Below are positions 42,069 through 52,460 of a stretch of 64,000 bases of DNA, in pieces (position 1 is the stretch's first letter; every line of letters begins with the position of its first letter). Under the pieces are notes generated by a model, which saw nothing but the letters and a program-made list of their open reading frames with translations, searched no databases and had not been told where the DNA came from. A program made the translations under genes and the position numbers. This stretch comes from Longispora sp040681875 (GTDB lineage Bacteria > Actinomycetota > Actinomycetes > Mycobacteriales > Micromonosporaceae): the NCBI RefSeq assembly GCF_040681875.1, contig NZ_JBFAZP010000003.1, positions 682,001 to 746,000 on the forward strand, in the 5' to 3' direction.

Positions 42069-43511
42069 ATGGTCCGCATGAACAACGACAACGCGTTGCA
42101 CACCGTGGAAGCCCAGATCCGCCAGCAGGTCGCCGCCTACTGCGCGGCCGACAACGTCCCCGGGTTCGTCGCCGGCGTCCACCACGCCGGCGAGCGGGTC
42201 GTCGTCGCGCACGGTGTGGCCAACACGGCCACGGGCGCGCCGATGCGCGAGGACACCGGGTTCCTGTACGGCTCGGTCACCAAGGTGATGACCACCACCC
42301 TCGTCCTGCGGCAGGTCGAACGGGGCGCGCTGGACCTCGACGCCCCGGTCGTGCGCTACCTCCCCGAGTTCGCGCTGTCGGTGCCGGGCGCGGCGGAGCG
42401 GATCCTGGTCCGGCACCTGATCGCGCATACCAACGGCATCGACGCCGACCTGTACTTCCCCGACGCCCGGGGCCACGGCGCCCTCAAGTCCTACGTCGAG
42501 GGTCTCGCGGCCGGCCACGGCGTCCTGTTCGAGCCGGGCGAGCAGCTCAGCTACTCCAACGGCGGCATGATCATCGCCGGCCGCCTGCTGGAGGCGGTGA
42601 CCGGCCTGGCGTTCCCCGACCTGCTGGCCCGCGACGTCTACGCACCGGTCGGCATGACCGGGTCCGGCACCTCGGCGGACCAGGCCATCCTGCGGTCCAC
42701 CGCCGTCGGCCATTTCTTGGACCCCGGGACCATGGCCGCCCGGCCCACCGGCATGTTCACGCTGCCCGACACGTGGGGTCCGGCGGGCGGCACCCCGATC
42801 GGGACCGTCGCCGACCTGCTCGCCTTCGGGCGCACCCACCTCGACGGCGGCGTGTCCCCCACCGGCACGCGGGTGCTGTCCGCCGAGTCGACCGCGCTGA
42901 TGCGGCAGGTCGCCTTCGACATGGCCAGCCCCAACGTCCCGCCGATCGGCCTGGGATGGGTGCTGTACCCGTTCGGCGACACCACCGTGCTGGCCATGTC
43001 GGGCGCCTCCCCGGGCGGGGTCTCCCTGCTGTGCGTCGTACCCGAACACGACCTGGTCTTCGCCGCGTTCGGCAACACCCCGGGCGCGATCCTGTTGCAG
43101 GACCAGCTCCTGTGCTGGCTACTCCGCGAACGCCTCGGCATCGAGATCCCCGCACTGGTCACCGGGTCGGAATCCGAGGTCGACCTCAGTCCCTACGTGG
43201 GTACCTACCGCTCCGACCAGCTCCGGATCGACGTCAGCGTCGTGGACGGCCAGCTCGAGGAGCGGATGACCTACGAGCCGGCGGACGCCTCGCAGGAGCG
43301 GATCTTCACGGAGTTCGCCGGCGGCAAGACCTCCGCCCCGCCACAGCGCTACGTGCCGGTCCGGCCCGGCCTGTTCGCGCCGGCCGGATACCCCCTGGAA
43401 ACCTTCGACGGGTACCTGCGCCTGCTGCTCGTCTCCTACCACGACCTCCGCGACGGCCGGGCCCGGTTCCGCAACGGCGGCGGCCGGCTCACCCGGCGCG
43501 TCTCCGGGTGA
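42069..43511 (+). CDS. Serine hydrolase (beta-lactamase/penicillin-binding class C fold)
   Basis: A 480-residue hydrolase without an obvious signal peptide. The nucleophile is in YGSVTKV (SxxK), with SYSNGG as the Tyr-containing motif. Esterase or peptidase activity toward D-amino acid peptides is typical of the family. The ATG at 42069 is taken; ATG at 42078 is close. It has no close partner gene. Confidence 0.85.
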   Translation: MVRMNNDNALHTVEAQIRQQVAAYCAADNVPGFVAGVHHAGERVVVAHGVANTATGAPMREDTGFLYGSVTKVMTTTLVLRQVERGALDLDAPVVRYLPEFALSVPGAAERILVRHLIAHTNGIDADLYFPDARGHGALKSYVEGLAAGHGVLFEPGEQLSYSNGGMIIAGRLLEAVTGLAFPDLLARDVYAPVGMTGSGTSADQAILRSTAVGHFLDPGTMAARPTGMFTLPDTWGPAGGTPIGTVADLLAFGRTHLDGGVSPTGTRVLSAESTALMRQVAFDMASPNVPPIGLGWVLYPFGDTTVLAMSGASPGGVSLLCVVPEHDLVFAAFGNTPGAILLQDQLLCWLLRERLGIEIPALVTGSESEVDLSPYVGTYRSDQLRIDVSVVDGQLEERMTYEPADASQERIFTEFAGGKTSAPPQRYVPVRPGLFAPAGYPLETFDGYLRLLLVSYHDLRDGRARFRNGGGRLTRRVSG

Positions 43512-43538
43512 CCTGAACCGGGTGGCAGGATGGCGGAC

Positions 43539-44252
43539 ATGATCACGATTGGCAGGCTCGCGGACTACGCCGGGGTGACCATCAAGGCCATCCGCCACTA
43601 CCACGAGCGCGGCCTGCTCGCCGAGCCCGACCGCGACGCGTCGGGCTACCGGCGGTACACCGCCCGGCACGCCGTCGACCTGGTCAAGATTCGGACGTTG
43701 GCCGGGGCCGGCGTACCCCTCGCGCGGGTCAGGGATCTTCTCGACGCCGACCCCGACGCGCTCGCCTCGGCCATCACCGCCATCGACCGCGACCTCCGGG
43801 ACCGCATCGCCGAACTCCGGCGCACCCGGGGCCACCTCGCCCAGCTGCGCGGCGGCGACCAGCTCTTCGTCGCCCCGGACGTCGCCGCCTTCCTCGACGA
43901 CCTGCGCGCACTCGGCGTCAGCGAGCGCCAGCTCCGCCTCGAACGCGACGGTTGGATCCTGATGCGGACCGCCTCCCCCGCCGACGCCGACGCGTGGATC
44001 GCCGAGAAGCGCGGGCTGCTCGCCGAACCCGGGTTCCGCGCGCTCTACCTCGACCACGACGCCGCCTTCGACTGGTCGCCGGACGACCCCCGCCTCCCCG
44101 GCCTCGCCGACCGGACCCGCGCCTGGTTCGCGGCGCACCACAGCGCGACGGAGACCCGGCCCGTCCACAACCCGGCCATCGCCCGCCTGGCGGCCCAACC
44201 GGAGGCCTCGTCCCCGGCCTGGGACCGCCTCGCCCGGCTCCTGCGCGGCTGA
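43539..44252 (+). CDS. MerR family transcriptional regulator
   Basis: A 237-residue regulator. The winged helix (ITIGRLADYAGVTIKAIRHYHERGLL) is followed by a dimerisation helix and a helical C-terminal domain of about 130 residues that may bind a ligand. I chose the ATG at 43539 because GGCAGGA lies about 9 bases upstream and family members start so. Target unknown. Confidence 0.88.
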   Translation: MITIGRLADYAGVTIKAIRHYHERGLLAEPDRDASGYRRYTARHAVDLVKIRTLAGAGVPLARVRDLLDADPDALASAITAIDRDLRDRIAELRRTRGHLAQLRGGDQLFVAPDVAAFLDDLRALGVSERQLRLERDGWILMRTASPADADAWIAEKRGLLAEPGFRALYLDHDAAFDWSPDDPRLPGLADRTRAWFAAHHSATETRPVHNPAIARLAAQPEASSPAWDRLARLLRG

Positions 44253-44289
44253 CCCGACGGAGCCCGGGCCAGCGGATACTGTCGGACGG

Positions 44290-44622
44290 GTGACGGTCAT
44301 CCGGTCCCTGCTCCTGTTCGTCCTGGCCGCGTTCGCCGAGATCGGCGGGGCGTGGCTGGTCTGGCAGGGGTGGCGCGAACACAGGGGCGCGCTGTGGATC
44401 GCCGCCGGGGTCGTGGCGCTCGGCGCGTACGGGTTCGTCGCCACGTTGCAGCCCGACGCGCACTTCGGCCGGATCCTGGCCGCCTACGGCGGGATCTTCG
44501 TCGCCGGCTCCCTCGCCTGGGGCATGGTCGTCGACAGGTTCGCGCCGGACCGGTGGGACGTGATCGGCGCGGCGATCTGCCTCCTCGGCGTCGCCGTCAT
44601 CATGTACGCGCCCCGCGGGTGA
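44290..44622 (+). CDS. YnfA family membrane protein
   Basis: A 110-residue protein with four membrane helices and the UPF0060 signature (LAAFAEIGGAWLVWQGW, GRILAAYGGIFVAGSLAWG, DVIGAAICLLGV). It belongs to the small-multidrug-resistance-like superfamily. GTG start. Function unproven; related members have been linked to drug efflux. The 226 bases after it hold no gene. Confidence 0.92.
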   Translation: MTVIRSLLLFVLAAFAEIGGAWLVWQGWREHRGALWIAAGVVALGAYGFVATLQPDAHFGRILAAYGGIFVAGSLAWGMVVDRFAPDRWDVIGAAICLLGVAVIMYAPRG

Positions 44623-44848
44623 CCCGGGCACAGCGGGTGGGAGCGGCCACCACGATTGTGTTCCGCCGCGACGTCCACACCCGCGCCGGCCGCCGCGCCA
44701 GGACCTGTCCTCCGGCGCGCGGCGGCGGGCGGCGCCGACTCCCACCACCCGACGGCGCACCGATCGCCCGCGACCCGTGCAGGTCAGGCGCCGATCTGGT
44801 CGGTATGCGCTACCGTCTACGGCCGGAGCACGCTGGGGAGAGGGACAC

Positions 44849-46831
44849 ATGAAGACCGGGTCAGAGTTCGCTATTCCGGCACGGGTGGATCTTCCGGACC
44901 GCAACGGCGGATCGGGGAGCCGGTTGAGCCGGTGGCTGCTGGAGCACCGGGTGCAGCCGGTCGGCCCGGAGGCCAGCGAGGACCACGCCAAGCCGCACGC
45001 CTGGTGGAAGGTCATGTGCCTCACCGGCGTCGACTACTTCTCCACCCTGTCCTACCTGCCCGGCATCGCCGCGCTCGCCGCCGGCGCCCTCTCGCCGCTG
45101 GCCACCCTGCTGATCGTGGCGCTGACCCTGTTCGGCATGCTGCCGATGTACCGGCGGGTGGCCCGGGAGAGCCCGCACGGGCAGGGTTCGGTGTCGATGC
45201 TGGAGAACCTGCTGCCGTTCTGGCGCGGCAAGATCTTCGTCCTGGTACTCCTCGGCTTCGTCGCCACCTCGTGGATCATCACGATCACCCTGTCCTCGGC
45301 CGACGCCACGGTGCACGCCCTGGAGAACCCGTACCTGCCCGGGTTCCTGCACGGCCACGCCGTACTCATCACGGTGGTGTTGCTGTTGATCCTGGGCGGG
45401 GTGTTCCTGCTCGGCTTCAGCGAGGCCGTCGGGGTCGCGATCCCCCTGGTCGCCGTCTTCCTGGCCCTCAACGCGGTCGTCGTGGTGGCCGGCGTCGTGC
45501 ACCTGGTGGCGCACCCGGCGTCGCTGACCGCGTGGACCGACGCGCTCACCTCCACGGGCGGCGGGTTCGGCGGCATCGTCGGCCCGGCGATCCTCGCGTT
45601 CCCGCTGCTGGTCCTCGGCCTGTCCGGCTTCGAGACCGGGGTGAGCATGATGCCCCTGGTCGCCGCCGACGGCGAGACGGCCGCCGAGCGCCTGGAGGCG
45701 CGGATCCGCAACACCCGCAAGCTGCTGACCACCGCCGCGCTGATCATGTCGGTGTACCTGATCGCCACCAGCTTCCTCACCACCGTGCTCATCCCCGCCA
45801 AGGAGTTCGCCAAGGGCGGCGAGGCCAACGGCCGGGCCATGGCCTACCTCGCGCACGAACTCCTCGGCGAGGGCCTGGGCACCGTCTACGACGTCAGCAG
45901 CATCGTGATCCTGTGGTTCGCCGGCGCGTCGGCCATGGCCGGCCTGATCAACATCGTGCCCCGCTACCTGCCCTCCTACGGCATGGCCCCCGAATGGGGC
46001 CGGGCCGTTCGGCCGGTGGTGATCGTCTACACCGCGATCAGCGTCGGGATCACCATCGCGTTCGGCGCCGACGTCGACGCGCAGGCCGGCGCCTACGCCA
46101 CCGGGATCCTCGCGATGATGGTCTCCGGGGCTGTCGCGGTCACCATCTCCGCCGCCCGGCGCCGCCAGGTCAAGGCCGCGATCGCGTTCACCGCCCTGAC
46201 CCTGATCCTGCTGTACGCGCTGGTGGAGAACGTCGTCGAGGCGCCGTCGGGGATCGCGATCTCGGCGGTGTTCATCGCCGGCATCATCGTCGTGTCCCTG
46301 ATCTCCCGGGTCACCCGCACCACCGAGCTGCGCGCCGACCGGATCGAGTTCGACGACGCCGCCCGGCAGTTCGTCACCGACTCCATCGCCCACGACGGCC
46401 AGCTCAACGTCATCGCGAACCGGCGCCAGGCCGGCGACGTCGCCGAGTACTCCGAGAAGGAGGGCGCGCAACGCGGCATGAACCCCGTGCCGCACGCCGC
46501 CGACGTGCTGTTCCTCGAGATCGACGTCATCGACCCGTCCACGTTCAGCGACGTGCTCCGGGTCCGTGGCGTGGACGTCGACGGGTACCGGGTGCTGCGC
46601 GCCGACAGCCCCGCCGCCCCCAACGCCATCGCCGCGATCCTCCTCGCGCTCCGCGACGCCACCGGGGTCCGGCCGCACGCCTACTTCGAGTGGACCGAGG
46701 GCAACCCGCTCGGGCACCTGTTCCGCTACCTCATCCTCGGCCGGGGTGACACCGCCCCGGTCGTCCGCGAGATCATCCGGTCCAGCGAACCCGACCAGGC
46801 GCGGCGGCCGGGGATCCACGTCGGCGGCTGA
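44849..46831 (+). CDS. KimA-like APC superfamily permease, probably K+ uptake
   Basis: A 660-residue membrane protein with about 12 helices in residues 60-510 and a 150-residue cytosolic tail. The region LTGVDYFSTLSYLPGIAALAAG and SPHGQGSVSMLENLLPFW resembles the actinobacterial members I associate with KimA (YdaO) K+ importers; amino acid transport is the alternative. GGGGAGAGGGAC precedes the ATG. It is monocistronic. Confidence 0.75.
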   Translation: MKTGSEFAIPARVDLPDRNGGSGSRLSRWLLEHRVQPVGPEASEDHAKPHAWWKVMCLTGVDYFSTLSYLPGIAALAAGALSPLATLLIVALTLFGMLPMYRRVARESPHGQGSVSMLENLLPFWRGKIFVLVLLGFVATSWIITITLSSADATVHALENPYLPGFLHGHAVLITVVLLLILGGVFLLGFSEAVGVAIPLVAVFLALNAVVVVAGVVHLVAHPASLTAWTDALTSTGGGFGGIVGPAILAFPLLVLGLSGFETGVSMMPLVAADGETAAERLEARIRNTRKLLTTAALIMSVYLIATSFLTTVLIPAKEFAKGGEANGRAMAYLAHELLGEGLGTVYDVSSIVILWFAGASAMAGLINIVPRYLPSYGMAPEWGRAVRPVVIVYTAISVGITIAFGADVDAQAGAYATGILAMMVSGAVAVTISAARRRQVKAAIAFTALTLILLYALVENVVEAPSGIAISAVFIAGIIVVSLISRVTRTTELRADRIEFDDAARQFVTDSIAHDGQLNVIANRRQAGDVAEYSEKEGAQRGMNPVPHAADVLFLEIDVIDPSTFSDVLRVRGVDVDGYRVLRADSPAAPNAIAAILLALRDATGVRPHAYFEWTEGNPLGHLFRYLILGRGDTAPVVREIIRSSEPDQARRPGIHVGG

Positions 46832-46864
46832 CCGGTCCCCACGTACCGCGCCACCATCTGGGGT

Positions 46865-47464
46865 CTAGGCCCGCCGCGACGTGCTGAGCCCGGCGCGGTG
46901 GCCGGCCGGGTGGTTACGGTGGGCCACCGCGAACAGGGCGGCCGCGAACAGCAGCCCCGAGACCGGCAGCAGGTCCAGGCTGACCGGCGGCAGGGCGACC
47001 CCGGCGACCGTCAGGACCGGACACCACCAGGGCGCGCGCCGGACCACGGCCAGCAGCACGGTCAGGGCGATCAGCCCGAGGAAGAACAGCTGCGGACCGA
47101 CGGAGTAGACGGCCGGCACGACGCCGGGGAGGTCCTGGAAGTCGTGCTGCATCGCGGTCAGTTCCACCTTGTCGGCGGACAGCGCCGCCTGCACGATGTC
47201 CACCCCGAACTGGACGACCATGGCGACCAGCCCGGCCAGGGTGACGCCGACGGTGACGGTCCGCCACCAGGTGGCCGGCAGCATCCGGCCGAGGCCGAGG
47301 ACCACCGGGGCGAACAGCAGCAGCCCGGCCAGTCCGAGGGCGTGCGCGACCTGCCAGTCCGGGCCGGGGCCGTACGCGTCGTCCATGCGGCCGATCAGGC
47401 GGACGACGCCGTAGCCGGCGAGGAGGAGCGGGGCGGCGAGGAAGAGTGCTCGTGGTGAACGCAT
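46865..47464 (-). CDS. Hypothetical six-helix membrane protein
   Basis: A 199-residue protein with about six hydrophobic helices (ALFLAAPLLLAGYGVV, HALGLAGLLLFAPVVLGLG, VTVGVTLAGLVAMVVQFGVDIV, PQLFFLGLIALTVLLAV and others). Start ATG at 47464. I do not recognise the family. It converges with the permease gene. Confidence 0.65.
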   Translation of the reverse strand: MRSPRALFLAAPLLLAGYGVVRLIGRMDDAYGPGPDWQVAHALGLAGLLLFAPVVLGLGRMLPATWWRTVTVGVTLAGLVAMVVQFGVDIVQAALSADKVELTAMQHDFQDLPGVVPAVYSVGPQLFFLGLIALTVLLAVVRRAPWWCPVLTVAGVALPPVSLDLLPVSGLLFAAALFAVAHRNHPAGHRAGLSTSRRA

Positions 47465-47626
47465 GCCAAGATCGTCTATGAGTTCCGGGCTGCGGGAAAT
47501 CCGGGACAACCCTGGCGCGGACCCTGAGTGGACCCCCGCCCACCGCCCCGGAACCGGCCGGCCCGCCGGGTCGGGGCGTCGGTCACCGCCGTGGTCGGCA
47601 CGGCCACCCGTGCCTACAATCGCGCC

Positions 47627-48250
47627 ATGATCGAATCTTGGGTGAGCGACTGGGCGCACGGCTGGGCTGCCTCCCGTGGCGTCGGGCCGGTCACGCCCGT
47701 GCCCGGCGGCCAGCGGATCGAGGTCGGCCTGTCCGGCCACGTGGCGCGCTACGTGCTGCCCGCCGCCGACCCGGCCGCGCTGCGGGCGATCGACACGTCG
47801 CCCGTCGAGCCCGGCACCTGGGTCAAGGTGTCCGCTCCGGCGGCCGAGGTCCGGGCCAGCCTCGGGCCGCGCTGGGCGGAGGCCGAGCTGTGCCACCTGA
47901 TGAGTACCACGCTGACCGCCGACGTGCCGCCCGCGCCGGCCGGCTACCGGGTGCACCTCGAACCGGCCGGGGCGGTGACCGTCGCCCGGGTGCTGGACGC
48001 GTCCGGGGAACTGGCGGCGAGCGGGCAGGTCGCCGGTACCCGGAGGAATGTGGTGTTCGACCAGATCGTCACCGAGCCGGCGCACCAGCGGCGCGGCCTC
48101 GGCAGCCTCGTGATGGCGAGCCTGGCCCGGCACGCGATGGAACGCGGTGCCGTCGGGGGCGTGCTCGGCGCGACCGGGGACGGGCGCGCGCTGTACCTGA
48201 GGCTCGGTTGGCGGGTGCGCGCGCCGCTGTGCGCCTTCGTGCGCGCGTAG
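47627..48250 (+). CDS. GNAT family N-acetyltransferase
   Basis: A 207-residue acetyltransferase. The acetyl-CoA loop is VTEPAHQRRGLGSLVMASL (RRGLGS), followed by GDGRALYLRLGWR. The N-terminal half (about 80 residues) is divergent. Substrate unknown. Confidence 0.82.
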   Translation: MIESWVSDWAHGWAASRGVGPVTPVPGGQRIEVGLSGHVARYVLPAADPAALRAIDTSPVEPGTWVKVSAPAAEVRASLGPRWAEAELCHLMSTTLTADVPPAPAGYRVHLEPAGAVTVARVLDASGELAASGQVAGTRRNVVFDQIVTEPAHQRRGLGSLVMASLARHAMERGAVGGVLGATGDGRALYLRLGWRVRAPLCAFVRA

Positions 48251-48328
48251 CCCGCCGGGACCGCCGTGGTTCCGGCAGGGCCACACCTGAGCCGAGGAGC
48301 GGTCACGGTCAGGGGGGCCGTCGCGGCC

Positions 48329-48397
48329 GAGGGCCGGTCGCGGTCCGGAGGCCGGTCGCGGTCCGGAGGCCGGTCACCGTCCGGAGGCCGGTCGCGG
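48329..48397. repeat. 18-base tandem repeat, four units
   Basis: About four tandem copies of an 18-base unit close to GGAGGCCGGTCGCGGTCC (48329, 48347, 48365, 48383; third copy has CACC for CGCG). It lies between two convergent genes, so it may be a slipped-strand expansion. Confidence 0.8.
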
Positions 48398-48411
48398 CGT
48401 GCGGGCCCGGC

Positions 48412-49404
48412 TCAGCCGGTACCCGTCACGGTTGTGAGGTATCGGGTCTGGTCTGTCAGCACGCCGGTCGCGAACACCGACCGGGGCGCGAACAGTCCGG
48501 TGAGGACCAGCCGGACCGGGGAGTCCTCCAGGGCCTTCGGGACCAGGCCGTGGGTGGCGTCCGGATAGTGCCTGACCTGAAGGTTCTTCAGGGTCCGGCG
48601 GTATCCGGCCTCCGTGTCGGCGACGTCGACGTTGATGTCGTGGCCGCCGAGCAGGAGCAGGGTCGGGACCGTCGCGGCGGCGGTCAGGTCGGCGGTGGCG
48701 TCGGAGCGGTGGTTGCGCGTGATGAACGTCCACCGGCCGGCCGTGAGGTCCGGGTCGGCGTCGGGTTCGCGCCGGTAGTCGGCGTAGCTGGCGCCCGCGT
48801 CGAGGAGCGCGCGTTCCCGGTCGCTGCGCGCGACGGCCGCCGTGACCTCGGCCGGGGAGGCGCCGCGGGCCCGCAGCTCGGCGAGCAGGTTGAACCTGCC
48901 CTGCTGGAGCCAGTTGACGGCCGGGGCCACGGCGATCACGAACGCCAGCCCGGGGGTACGCGCGGCGACCTTCGGCATGACCCAGCCGGCCTGGCTCGCG
49001 CCCCACAGGCCGATCCGGTGGGCGTCGATGTCGGGGCGGGCCCGGGCCCACGCGATCGCCCCGGCCACCTCGGCGGCCCGGTCCTCCATCGTCTGCCCCA
49101 GCCAGTCACCCGCCGAGCCGGCGACCCCGGGCTTGTTCCAGGACAGCGAGGCGTACCCGGCGCGGGCGAAGGCCTCCCAGAGCGGCCGGTAGAACCCGTC
49201 GTGGGTGGCGTCGACCGGGCCGTCGCCGTGCACGAACACCACCAGGCCGACGGGGCGGTCGATGCTCGTGGGCAGGGCGAGGACAGCGTCGAGGGTGCCG
49301 ATCGTGACCTTCTCCTCCCGCAGGTCGTAGGTGTTGCGGTAGACCACGGCACCCGCGACGAGCACCGCCAGGACCACCGCCCCGAGGACGATTCTCTTCC
49401 ACAT
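48412..49404 (-). CDS. Membrane-anchored alpha/beta hydrolase
   Basis: A 330-residue protein with an N-terminal membrane helix (IVLGAVVLAVLVAGAVVY) that probably anchors it outside the cell. The nucleophile lies in GLWGASQAG, the Asp in LLGGHDINVD and the His in DATHGL. Dienelactone hydrolase/xaa-Pro peptidase-like. The GNAT gene is divergent, 50 bases away. Confidence 0.82.
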   Translation of the reverse strand: MWKRIVLGAVVLAVLVAGAVVYRNTYDLREEKVTIGTLDAVLALPTSIDRPVGLVVFVHGDGPVDATHDGFYRPLWEAFARAGYASLSWNKPGVAGSAGDWLGQTMEDRAAEVAGAIAWARARPDIDAHRIGLWGASQAGWVMPKVAARTPGLAFVIAVAPAVNWLQQGRFNLLAELRARGASPAEVTAAVARSDRERALLDAGASYADYRREPDADPDLTAGRWTFITRNHRSDATADLTAAATVPTLLLLGGHDINVDVADTEAGYRRTLKNLQVRHYPDATHGLVPKALEDSPVRLVLTGLFAPRSVFATGVLTDQTRYLTTVTGTG

Positions 49405-49454
49405 GGCGCCCCCAAAACTATCGCTGTGGAAACGATCGTACTAGACTTGTACGC

Positions 49455-50036
49455 ATGGAGCTGCTCCGGGTACTGCCCGACCACACCCGCCACCGCGCCG
49501 CCGAGCTGTACTGGGAGGCGTTCGGCCGCAAACTCGGCCCCGCCCTCGCCCCGCCCGACCGGGGCACCGCGTTCCTCGCCGCGCACCTGCACGCCGACCG
49601 CGCGGTGGCGGTCATGGCCGGGGAGACACTCGTCGCGGTCGCCGGCTACCAGCACGGCGGTCGGGCGCTGCTGGGCGGCGGCGCCCCGGACGTCCTCCGC
49701 GCGTACGGCCCGGTGCGCGGCCTGCCCCGCGTCGCGCTCCTCGCCGTCCTCGAACGCCACGCCGCCCCCGGCGAGCTGGTCATGGACGGCATCTGCGTGG
49801 ACCCCGCCCTGCGCGGCCAGGGCATCGGCGGCCTGCTGCTCGACGAGATCGGCGCCGTCGCCCGCGACCTCGGCCACACCCGGATCCGCCTCGACGTGAT
49901 CGACGCCAACCCCCGCGCCCGGGCCCTCTACGAACGGCACGGCTTCGTCGCCGGGCACACCGAACACACCCCCTACCTGCGCCGCCTCCTCGGATTCGGC
50001 GCCGTGACCACGATGCGCCGTAAGGTCGGACCGTGA
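49455..50036 (+). CDS. GNAT family N-acetyltransferase
   Basis: A 193-residue acetyltransferase with the motif A CVDPALRGQGIGGLLLDEI (RGQGIG) and DANPRARALYERHGF. It overlaps the next gene by GTGA, so the regulator is cotranscribed. The acceptor is unknown. Confidence 0.88.
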   Translation: MELLRVLPDHTRHRAAELYWEAFGRKLGPALAPPDRGTAFLAAHLHADRAVAVMAGETLVAVAGYQHGGRALLGGGAPDVLRAYGPVRGLPRVALLAVLERHAAPGELVMDGICVDPALRGQGIGGLLLDEIGAVARDLGHTRIRLDVIDANPRARALYERHGFVAGHTEHTPYLRRLLGFGAVTTMRRKVGP

Positions 50037-50833
50037 TCGCGACCCGGGCCCTCGTCGACGCGCTCGTCCGACAGGACGACACGGTCGACGCCGGCGAGCT
50101 GTACGCGGTGGCCGCCACCCTCGGCATGACCGACCAGCAGGTCCGGCTGTGCGTCAAGCGCCTCGTCGCCGAGGGCCGCTACACCCACGAGGGCCGGGGC
50201 CGCCGGGCCCTGCTGCGCGCCACGGCCGCCACCAGCGACGACAGCGGGTTCGTGCGGTTCGCCCACCGCCAGGACCGGGGGCTGGAACCGTGGGACGGGC
50301 GCTGGCGGTTCGTCGCGTTCGCGATCCCGGAGACGTCCCGGGCCGCACGCGACAGCTTCCGCGACGCCCTCGGCCACCTGGGCGGCGCGGCGGTCCAGGG
50401 CGGGCTGTACGTGTCCCCGCACGACTGGGACGACCTGGTCGACGCCACGGTGCACCGGTTGGGCGTCGCGGCGGGGGTCACCCGGCTGACGAGTACGGAC
50501 CTGTGCGTGGCCGGGGAGCGCGATCCCGGGCGGTTGGCGGCCCGGCTGTGGCCGTTGGAGGAGATCGCCGGGCGGTACACGGAACTGGCCGACCTCGCCG
50601 GGGGGCTGCTCGACGGCCTCGGGGGGAGGTCGCCGGTGGAGCTGCTCGGGGCCGCCGTGGAGCTGACGGCCGCGTACACCCGGGCGATGGAGCCCGATCC
50701 GTTGCTGCCGCCCGAGTTGCTGCCCCGGCCATGGGTGGGGGCCCGGGGCCGGGAGCTGGCCGGGCGGTGCCTCGCCGCGATCAGCGAGCGCGGCGACCCG
50801 GCGATCCGCCTGTTCCGCCGGTACACCGCCTGA
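50033..50833 (+). CDS. PaaX-like transcriptional regulator
   Basis: A 266-residue protein with an N-terminal winged helix (LYAVAATLGMTDQQVRLCVKRLVAEGRY) and the PaaX core (WDGRWRFVAFAIPETSRAARDSFRDALGHLGGAAVQGGLYVSP). PaaX represses phenylacetate catabolism in enteric bacteria; actinomycete members have other targets. Cotranslated with the GNAT gene. Confidence 0.85.
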   Translation: MIATRALVDALVRQDDTVDAGELYAVAATLGMTDQQVRLCVKRLVAEGRYTHEGRGRRALLRATAATSDDSGFVRFAHRQDRGLEPWDGRWRFVAFAIPETSRAARDSFRDALGHLGGAAVQGGLYVSPHDWDDLVDATVHRLGVAAGVTRLTSTDLCVAGERDPGRLAARLWPLEEIAGRYTELADLAGGLLDGLGGRSPVELLGAAVELTAAYTRAMEPDPLLPPELLPRPWVGARGRELAGRCLAAISERGDPAIRLFRRYTA

Positions 50834-50966
50834 GGTCCGACGGCCCGGCCCGGGTTCCAGGGCCTGCCCGGATGCAGGTGCGAGGTCCTCGACGACGCCT
50901 GCGCGGGACGATTCGAGAGCCCTGGCCGCACGAGCGACCCTTCCAGCCGCCCGCCGCTCGGACGCG

Positions 50967-52346
<1,380 letters not shown>

Positions 52347-52460
52347 CCCTTCACTGTGTGCCCCGGGAGCGGGTATGCGCGGGGCTTTCGGCAAGCGCGG
52401 CGCACGGGATGACCGACATCCGGGCCGGCGGGGCGGATTCCCGGCCGTGCGGCGGACGGG

